From: Kutzneria sp.
GTDB taxonomy: Bacteria > Actinomycetota > Actinomycetes > Mycobacteriales > Pseudonocardiaceae
NCBI GenBank assembly: GCA_019239965.1
Contig: JAFAZC010000047.1
Span: 1-52,816 of the forward strand
Reading direction: 5' to 3'
DNA length: 52,816 bases
The position numbers were made by a program, and so were the translations under genes. Shown here in pieces: positions 47,332 through 52,816 of this stretch; position 1 is the first letter of the stretch; every line of letters begins with the position of its first letter. Under the pieces are notes generated by a model. That model saw nothing but the letters and a program-made list of their open reading frames with translations, ran no database searches and was not told the origin of the DNA.

Positions 47332-48078
47332 TCATTCTTTCGTGTCATCCTCCGCCAGGTGCGGAGGTTCCGTATCGCACGCACGGATGATCACGTCTTC
47401 GACATCGGCGTCGGGTTTGAGCGCTCGGACGAGCGCCATCATTATCTTATTCCGCACCCCTTGCGAGGGTGCCTGTTCGGTCGCCCGCAAGATGACCGTG
47501 TTGACGCCCAGCTTGTCCATGGCCAGTCGGGCTTCCAGCTGTTCGTCGATCCTGGCGGCGAGCTCGTCGTCGAAGAAGTACGCGGGATCGGCCCCGTAGA
47601 AGTCGGCCAGCCCCAGCACGTGCTTCAGCCGCGGATTGTCGCTCACCCCGGTCAGCAGCTCACGGACGTAACTCGCCGATATCGAGCCGTACTGACCACC
47701 ACTGCTGATCCTGCTGGCCACTTCCTCCGGCGAGAACGGACCCCTGCTGGTCGGATAGACCGATTCGGACAGTCGTCTCAGGCTCTCGGGCCGCCATCGC
47801 GGCGATTCGCCCTGCCGCAGCTCGCCGCGGCCACCCACGAAGTATGCGGGATGGACACCGAGCGCCGCCGCGAGGTCCTCGATGGTCCGGCAGCTTGGAT
47901 TGTCCTTGTCGCCCTTGCGCAGCTGGGAGATGTAGGTATGGGTGATCGTCCCACCGCGGGCGCGGATCACGTCGGCCAGCGCGGCGTTGGTGAGGCGAAC
48001 CTGTCCCGCGGGCGGACTGGTGCACAACTGGTCGAGAATCTCGGCGAACGACCGCCGCTGCGCGTCGGTCATCGCCAT
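47332..48078 (-). CDS. XRE-family regulator with two tandem HTH domains
   Basis: A 248-residue protein. The first XRE domain is ALADVIRARGGTITHTYISQ, ending in RTIEDLAAALGVHPAYFVGG. The second has EEVASRISSGGQYGSISASY with RLKHVLGLADFYGADPAYFF, so the two are a duplication (each with a PAYF ending). ATG at 48072 (GGGGG six bases upstream) is an alternative to 48078. It overlaps or adjoins the ImmA/IrrE-type gene, and both read leftward from a 277-base gap with the GGDEF gene on the other side. Confidence 0.87.
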   Translation of the reverse strand: MAMTDAQRRSFAEILDQLCTSPPAGQVRLTNAALADVIRARGGTITHTYISQLRKGDKDNPSCRTIEDLAAALGVHPAYFVGGRGELRQGESPRWRPESLRRLSESVYPTSRGPFSPEEVASRISSGGQYGSISASYVRELLTGVSDNPRLKHVLGLADFYGADPAYFFDDELAARIDEQLEARLAMDKLGVNTVILRATEQAPSQGVRNKIMMALVRALKPDADVEDVIIRACDTEPPHLAEDDTKE

Positions 48079-48355
48079 CCCCCTGACCCGCGGGCGCCGC
48101 CACCAGCGTCCGGCGCACCGTCCGGACCTGGTCGTGCCACCAGCACCTTGCCGCGCCGCACCCAAGATCACCCCTTCAAGCATCCACTGTTGTGCTCACT
48201 TTGGGGTTAGTGTGCCACAGGAGTTGTTCCCAACGCACCATTCTCGCTATGCTGCGCTTGGCTGAATTCCACTGCGGGCTAGAGTTACCGATAGTGGGCA
48301 ACACACCAGTGTCGTACCGTGGTGACGACCAGCACAACGGGCCGGGAGGCAGTCG

Positions 48356-48982
48356 ATGAGGATGCCGCTCCAAGTGAAACCCGACTCGTGCCCACCCTTT
48401 GAGGACACGGTACGGATGCCGAGGTGCCACTCCTGCGGCCAGCCGGTCGGCCGCATGGCGACCGACCGCCTCACCGGACTGCTGGACAGGTGGGGCTGGG
48501 AAGACCATGCCCCGGCCGCCTTCGCCCGTGTCGTTCGCAACCAGATACCCGCCGCGATGCTCGTTCTCGATCTTGACGGCTTCAAGCAGGTCAATGACGA
48601 TTTCGGCCATGTCGCCGGCGATGTGGTGCTGCGGGCGACGGCCTCCAGGCTGCGGATGGTGACCCTCAACGAGGATCTCGTCAGCCGGTACGGGGGTGAC
48701 GAGTTCCTCGTTCTTCTCCCCGGGGCGACCAAGAACCGGGCGTTCGACGTCGCGCGAGACATCAGGCGCGAGATCTCCCGGGTGAGCGTCCGCGTTCCGG
48801 TGACAGCACGGCAGACGGCCATCGTCGGCGGCCGGACCGTGTCGATTGGTGTCGCGCTGCACCTGCCCATGGACAACCTCGACTTGTTCGACCTGCGCCT
48901 TGAGGCCGAAGCGGCGTTGCGGACAGCGAAGAAGAGCGGCGGGGACCGGGTGTTCTTCGCTGGAGAGAGCGCCTGCCACTGA
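48356..48982 (+). CDS. minimal GGDEF diguanylate cyclase
   Basis: A 208-residue protein with one domain. AMLVLDLDGFKQVNDDFGHV and the active-site RYGGDEFLVLLPG are intact, so it should make c-di-GMP. The allosteric I-site (RxxD, nine bases before GGDEF in residue terms) is LNED here, without the Arg, so product inhibition may be lost. The N-terminus has a CxxC pair (MPRCHSCGQPVGR) of unknown purpose. No transmembrane or sensor domain. ATG at 48356. Confidence 0.9.
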   Translation: MRMPLQVKPDSCPPFEDTVRMPRCHSCGQPVGRMATDRLTGLLDRWGWEDHAPAAFARVVRNQIPAAMLVLDLDGFKQVNDDFGHVAGDVVLRATASRLRMVTLNEDLVSRYGGDEFLVLLPGATKNRAFDVARDIRREISRVSVRVPVTARQTAIVGGRTVSIGVALHLPMDNLDLFDLRLEAEAALRTAKKSGGDRVFFAGESACH

Positions 48983-49052
48983 CACCGTGACCCCCGCGCT
49001 CCCTGCGACGGCCACCGTACGAGCTGCGAACCACGAGCCCTGAAAGGTGGTC

Positions 49053-49349
49053 ATGAGCGTGACGGACGTCGACCGCACACTGACGGAGTTACGACGACAT
49101 GGCTTCACCTTTCAACCTGTGTGGCGCGACGGTGAGCTCGACCTGATCATCGGCTTCCGCGGCTGGGAGGGCTGCACCGACCGCATCGAGATACGCGCCG
49201 AATCGGAGGCGACCGCGGTCCGCGAGCGGCACGGGGAGGGGTTCGGGCCGGCCAGCGTGACGTGGACGTGCACAGGTCGCATGGTGGATGTCGCCGAGGC
49301 GGTGACCGCGCTCCCGGTACCCGAGGACCAGCCGACCGGGCACCGCTGA
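49053..49349 (+). CDS. 98-residue hypothetical protein
   Basis: A small soluble protein (SVTDVDRTLTELRRHGFTFQ, GELDLIIGFRGWEGCTDRIE, GFGPASVTWTCTGRMVDVAE). ATG at 49053 has AAAGG upstream. I do not recognise a family. It reads 70 bases after the GGDEF gene and ends eight bases before the convergent membrane-protein gene. Confidence 0.68.
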   Translation: MSVTDVDRTLTELRRHGFTFQPVWRDGELDLIIGFRGWEGCTDRIEIRAESEATAVRERHGEGFGPASVTWTCTGRMVDVAEAVTALPVPEDQPTGHR

Positions 49350-49357
49350 CCCGCGTC

Positions 49358-50599
49358 TCAGCGGGCGACGACGACACCCAGTATCTCGTCGGCCGCCGAG
49401 GTGGTGAGTGCACGCGCCGTCGCGACGAGCCTGGCCCGTTCCCGCACGAACGCGTTCCTCGCCTGATCGGGGCTGTCCGCCGCGCCCAGGCTCGACGCGT
49501 TCGTCCGCCCGACACCTGCCTCGTCGTGCAACGCCGCCCTGATCAGCACCGCTTCGACCAGCGCCAGCGCGGCCTCCGCCGACTCGTCGTCGCCGAGATG
49601 CCGCCGCTGCTCCACGACGGCGTCGATAACGGCGCTCACCAGGGCGGAATCGCTGTAGGGACGCAACTGGTAGAGCCAGTCGTTGATCTCGATGATCCGC
49701 CAGAACAACCGCGCCTCGATACTCGCCCATTCCCGAACCGTTGCCGGCGTGTGCACCATGCCCGGGTCAACGCCACGCAGGGCTCGCCACAGTGGCGCCA
49801 ACGCGCGGTGATCCCTGAAGGTCGCGTTGGCGCGATTCACGAACTCCTGGATGGATTTCGCCCGGGTTGCCAGCGGAATGATGCTGGCGCCCAGAACCCC
49901 GATGATCCCGCCGGCGGCGTTGATGGTGGGTGCCACCGCCGTGCTCCAGTAGGTCAGATCGCCTCCGAACCAGCGGACGACCACCGCGCAGAGCAGGATG
50001 AGGAGGTTACACAGCAACAACGTCAACCCGATGGCGATGGTGGTGAGCCCCCGGCTCAGCCATGGTTGGCCATCCGGCGTCTCGCGGGCGAATCGCCGAT
50101 ACAGCACGGCCGCATGCCCCAACCCGATGGCCCACGTGGTCAACTGGATCACGGAGTACGCGCCGAGATACGGCACCGTCGCGACCGCGGTGGGAAAGTC
50201 GAAGACGCCATACTCCGGGACCGCCGGTCCCACCACAAAGAGGACAATCATCACGGCGGCGGCCAGTCCGTATCCACACAGCGGCCACCTGCTTGCCCGC
50301 CAGGCGCGTTCCCGAGGGTAGTGCCAGTACAACAGCATCATGCTGATGAAGCAGACCGTGGCCGTGCCGAAACACCCGACCAACAGCGTGGAGAGGTTGG
50401 GTATCCGCATCGCCCGATCGACATGGACCGCGATCACCGGTGCGGCGAAGAGCCAGTTGAAGAATCCAGTGGCACAAACGGCACAGATCGGCCGGATAGC
50501 CGGCTTGCGGTCAAGCGGAGCGCGCCGCAGCACCCAGAGCTTGTAGACCAGGAGGACGAAGATCGCCAGCGCCGCACCGATGTACTCCGCGTCACCCAC
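49358..50599 (-). CDS. seven-helix membrane protein, MAB_1171c / DUF6545 type
   Basis: A 413-residue protein. The N-terminal half has about seven helices (YIGAALAIFVLLVYKLWVLR, STLLVGCFGTATVCFISMML, GLTTIAIGLTLLLCNLLILL, and others). The C-terminal half is soluble and helical (EWASIEARLFWRIIEINDWL, YQLRPYSDSALVSAVIDAVV), a pattern I recognise from MAB_1171c-type putative transporters with DUF6545. In actinomycetes these are often near XRE and ImmA/IrrE-type genes, which is the case here. GTG at 50599. Function unknown. Confidence 0.82.
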   Translation of the reverse strand: MGDAEYIGAALAIFVLLVYKLWVLRRAPLDRKPAIRPICAVCATGFFNWLFAAPVIAVHVDRAMRIPNLSTLLVGCFGTATVCFISMMLLYWHYPRERAWRASRWPLCGYGLAAAVMIVLFVVGPAVPEYGVFDFPTAVATVPYLGAYSVIQLTTWAIGLGHAAVLYRRFARETPDGQPWLSRGLTTIAIGLTLLLCNLLILLCAVVVRWFGGDLTYWSTAVAPTINAAGGIIGVLGASIIPLATRAKSIQEFVNRANATFRDHRALAPLWRALRGVDPGMVHTPATVREWASIEARLFWRIIEINDWLYQLRPYSDSALVSAVIDAVVEQRRHLGDDESAEAALALVEAVLIRAALHDEAGVGRTNASSLGAADSPDQARNAFVRERARLVATARALTTSAADEILGVVVAR

Positions 50600-50717
50600 G
50601 GCGCACCTCCGCCCCCAAGCCCTGAGAGCACTCCCACCGACGGCCCGACCACGCCCTCGACCACGTTCGGCAGCGAGGATAGCGCCTCACAGGCCCACCG
50701 GCCCTCCCATTCGCCGG

Positions 50718-52073
50718 TCAGGCCGCGACAAAGGGCGGAAGCGGCCGCGGATCAGGATCCGGCACCCAACGATCGCCGTCGATCCGATAGCCCCAGCGCG
50801 GCCCTTCGGTGACCACCGCGCGCAGCGCGGCCACGAGCCGGTCCACGTGCTCCGCGGTACTGCCGAGACCGAGACTCGCGCGCAGCGCGCCCGAAGCGTC
50901 CGTTCCCGTCCTCGCCGTCAGCCTTCGGGTGGCCAGGTGGGCACAGAACGCGCCGTCGCGGACGCCGATGCCGTACTCCGCGGACAGCACGGCGGCCACC
51001 AGACCGGCCGCGTGGCCATCGATAGTGAATCCGACGACGCCGACTCGTGCTCGATCACCGTCGAACAGGCTCAGCTCACGCAGGCCGGGCACGTCGGCGA
51101 GACCCGAACGCAGCCGTGCGAGCAGGATCCGCTCGTGGGTGCGGATCGGGGCCCAACCATGCCTGGTGATCGCCTCGCACGCGGCGGCCAAGGCGTGCAC
51201 GCCGACGACGTTGGGTGAACCCGCTTCGTGCCGCTGGGGCGTCGCCGACCAAGAAATGGCCAGACGGTCGCCCCGGTCGGCGACGTTGGCGGTAGCACCG
51301 CCGCCCACCAGGTAGGGCTCGGCGGCCCGCAGCCAGTCGTCGCGGCCGATGAGCGCGCCCGCACCGAAGGGGGCGTAGAGCTTGTGTCCGGACAACACCG
51401 TGTAGTCGACGTCGAGGGCGCTGGCGTCCACCGGACGGTGCGGCGCCAGTTGGGCCGCGTCGAGCACGGTCCTGGCACCGTGCCGACGTGCGGCGGCGGC
51501 GAGTTCCGACACCGGCCACAGTTCGCCGGTCACGTTCGAGGCCCCGGTCAACACCACCAGTCTCGGTCCCTCCGGACACGCGCGCAGTGCCGCCTCCAGC
51601 TCCCGAACGAGCGCGTCCACGGTGTGCGGCGTCCGAATGCGACGGACGTTCGGGCCACGCCACGGCAGCAGGGCGGCGTGGTGGTCGGCGTCGAACGACA
51701 CCACCGACGTGCCGCGTGGCAGACAGCGGGCCAACAGGTTCAGCGAGTCCGTGGTGTTGCGGGTGAACACCACGGTGTCGGTGGACCGGGCGCCGGTGAA
51801 ACGGCGCAGGGTCTCCCGCGCCTGCTCGTAAACCTGGCCGCAGACCCTGGATGCGAAGCCGGCACCCCGGTGCACGCTGGAGTACCACGGCAGCAGCTCG
51901 GCGACCGCATCCCGGACGTGCTCGAGGCAGGGCGCGCTGGCGGCATGGTCGAGAGAGGCGTAGTCGATCAGCTCGCCGGTGACGAGGGGAACCTTCAGCC
52001 GGGAGCCGACTACCGCGGGCACGGCCGCCGCGGTCTGGGGTCGGGTCCGGACGGGTGTCACAGTGACGGACAT
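50718..52073 (-). CDS. class V PLP aminotransferase / cysteine desulfurase-like enzyme
   Basis: A 451-residue PLP enzyme. Seen: LIDYASLDHAASAPCLEHVR, VVFTRNTTDSLNLLARCLPR, VLTGASNVTGELWPVSELAA, TVLDAAQLAPHRPVDASALD, and the PLP lysine in YTVLSGHKLYAPFGAGALIG. The C-terminal domain has GIGVRDGAFCAHLATRRL, where a desulfurase would carry its catalytic Cys loop. The upstream SAM-IV-like riboswitch points to a role in sulfur or methionine metabolism. ATG at 52073 is preceded by GAGGACACCTC. An internally deleted relative is at 16536-17398. Confidence 0.88.
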   Translation of the reverse strand: MSVTVTPVRTRPQTAAAVPAVVGSRLKVPLVTGELIDYASLDHAASAPCLEHVRDAVAELLPWYSSVHRGAGFASRVCGQVYEQARETLRRFTGARSTDTVVFTRNTTDSLNLLARCLPRGTSVVSFDADHHAALLPWRGPNVRRIRTPHTVDALVRELEAALRACPEGPRLVVLTGASNVTGELWPVSELAAAARRHGARTVLDAAQLAPHRPVDASALDVDYTVLSGHKLYAPFGAGALIGRDDWLRAAEPYLVGGGATANVADRGDRLAISWSATPQRHEAGSPNVVGVHALAAACEAITRHGWAPIRTHERILLARLRSGLADVPGLRELSLFDGDRARVGVVGFTIDGHAAGLVAAVLSAEYGIGVRDGAFCAHLATRRLTARTGTDASGALRASLGLGSTAEHVDRLVAALRAVVTEGPRWGYRIDGDRWVPDPDPRPLPPFVAA

Positions 52074-52093
52074 GAGGTGTCCTCAAGGGCCTG

Positions 52094-52221
52094 GGACCCC
52101 GGTGGGGTCCGCGCTTGCCCGAGCGCGTTCGCGTCGGGCCCGGTCCTCACCCGGGGCACCCCACCGCGGTAACGAGGGTTGCCGGCCAGCAAGCCGGGGC
52201 TTCACGCTGGCACTCATGACC
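52094..52221 (-). ncRNA. SAM-IV-like riboswitch with expression-platform hairpin
   Basis: Read on the minus strand from 52221, the leader has GGTCATGAGTGCCAGC, GGCTTGCTGGCCGGCAACCC, GCGGTGGGGTGCCCCGGG and GTGAGGACC, the order and wording of the SAM-I/SAM-IV core, with GGTC/GACC closing P1 (52221 and 52142). The following sequence can form the SAM-IV pseudoknot region. A perfect 7-bp hairpin (GGACCCC at 52110-52104, loop of three, GGGGTCC at 52100-52094) follows; its ACCCCACC arm is complementary to GGTGGGGT at 52165-52158 of the core, giving a possible alternative pairing. It lies 21 bases from the ATG at 52073. Confidence 0.82.
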
Positions 52222-52293
52222 GACCTTCGCGGCTGACGCTAACCGATTCGCCGCCGGCCGGTCGAGCCTCGCCCACATCCTGGGAGCCGCTCC

Positions 52294-52816
52294 TCACGCG
52301 TCACCGGCCTCGCCCTTCCATCGTGCGTACTTTCCGGCCCGGTCCACCGCCCTTATCCGGCGTTCGGTCGCCAGCCGGACCGTGTCGGTGGCCACCACAA
52401 GCAGCTGGTCGCCCTCCTGCAACCGGGTGGTCGACTTCGGGGTGAACCCGTTGCGGCCACGCACGATCAGGCTCACCGTCGCACCCACCGGCAGCCGCAG
52501 CTCGGACAGGTAGACGCCGTGCAGCCGCGATCCCGCCTGGATGCGGACCTGGAGCAGCTGGGCGTCGAGCTGCTCGAGCGGTGCCGCGTCGACGACCACC
52601 TCCGCCGGTTCGCCGGTGCGGACGAGGTGGAGCCGGCGGGCCAGCGCCGGCAGCGTGGCACCTTGTACGAGGGTCAGCACCACGACGAGCACAAAGACCA
52701 CGTCGACAAGGCGCTCGGTGCCGGGAACACCCCGGGTGAGCGGCACGAGGGCCAGCACGATCGGCACCGCGCCGCGCAGCCCGGCCCAGGCGAGAAACAG
52801 CTGCTCCCCCCACCCG
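52294..52816 (-). CDS. CvrA/NhaP2-type K+/H+ antiporter (partial, 5' end outside window)
   Basis: The C-terminal 173 or so residues of a CPA1-type antiporter. The first residues are the last helices (GLRGAVPIVLALVPLTRGVP, VDVVFVLVVVLTLVQGATLP), followed by a TrkA_C-like regulatory domain (LRLPVGATVSLIVRGRNGFT, TRLQEGDQLLVVATDTVRLA). The frame runs off the right edge at 52815. Gene symbol cvrA or nhaP2 is not assigned because the N-terminal half is missing. Confidence 0.88.
   Translation of the reverse strand, partial: GWGEQLFLAWAGLRGAVPIVLALVPLTRGVPGTERLVDVVFVLVVVLTLVQGATLPALARRLHLVRTGEPAEVVVDAAPLEQLDAQLLQVRIQAGSRLHGVYLSELRLPVGATVSLIVRGRNGFTPKSTTRLQEGDQLLVVATDTVRLATERRIRAVDRAGKYARWKGEAGDA

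Overview
The window is high-GC, densely packed actinobacterial DNA. Many starts are GTG, and neighbouring genes often overlap by the four bases ATGA or GTGA. The combination of a PriA-type hisA with no trpF, a tryptophan-associated membrane protein, nadABC divergent from a Nudix regulator, a DUF2567 protein, a MAB_1171c-type membrane protein and a SAM-IV-like riboswitch points to the order Pseudonocardiales (inference; the species cannot be read). I see no rRNA, tRNA, CRISPR array or intact insertion sequence.

Region 1 (1-17398) is a histidine/tryptophan supercluster read leftward: hisD-hisC-hisB, hisH-hisA, hisF-hisI, then trpE, a tryptophan-associated membrane protein, trpC and trpB (cut by the left edge). 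It is interrupted by accessory genes: a TetR regulator, a helix-turn-helix/Clp-N protein, a SoxR-type regulator, an ornithine-cyclodeaminase-like enzyme, a DUF6194 protein, a glycoside hydrolase, and two broken genes (a frameshifted Uma2 nuclease and an internally deleted class V aminotransferase).

Region 2 (17415-22401) holds a peptide-type substrate-binding lipoprotein, a nitrilase-family amidase, a peroxiredoxin, a frameshifted secreted S1 protease and the C-terminal remnant of a molybdopterin dehydrogenase.

Region 3 (22531-33804) is cofactor metabolism: nadA-nadB-nadC read leftward from a divergent NrtR-like regulator with a palindromic operator between them, a LON-domain protein, a DUF2567 protein, and bioD and bioA separated by a secreted peptidase and a cysteine-rich protein. 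bioF and bioB are absent from the window.

Region 4 (33818-39211) is the most novel part. After a tandem repeat and a transporter remnant comes a tightly coupled set on the plus strand: a KAS III-like enzyme with an altered catalytic triad, a stand-alone carrier protein, an AMP-forming ligase, a GT2 glycosyltransferase and an ATP-grasp ligase. A DHA2 exporter converges on it. The set looks like a small pathway for an acylated, glycosylated and amide-linked product that I cannot match to a known one.

Region 5 (40761-52816) has an epoxide-hydrolase-like protein, a sedolisin, lipoprotein and adhesion-type hypotheticals, rluD-lspA, and a regulatory neighbourhood (tandem-HTH XRE repressor coupled to an ImmA/IrrE metalloprotease, a minimal GGDEF protein, a seven-helix MAB_1171c-type protein). 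It ends with a class V aminotransferase under a SAM-IV-like riboswitch and the C-terminus of a CvrA-type K+/H+ antiporter cut by the right edge.
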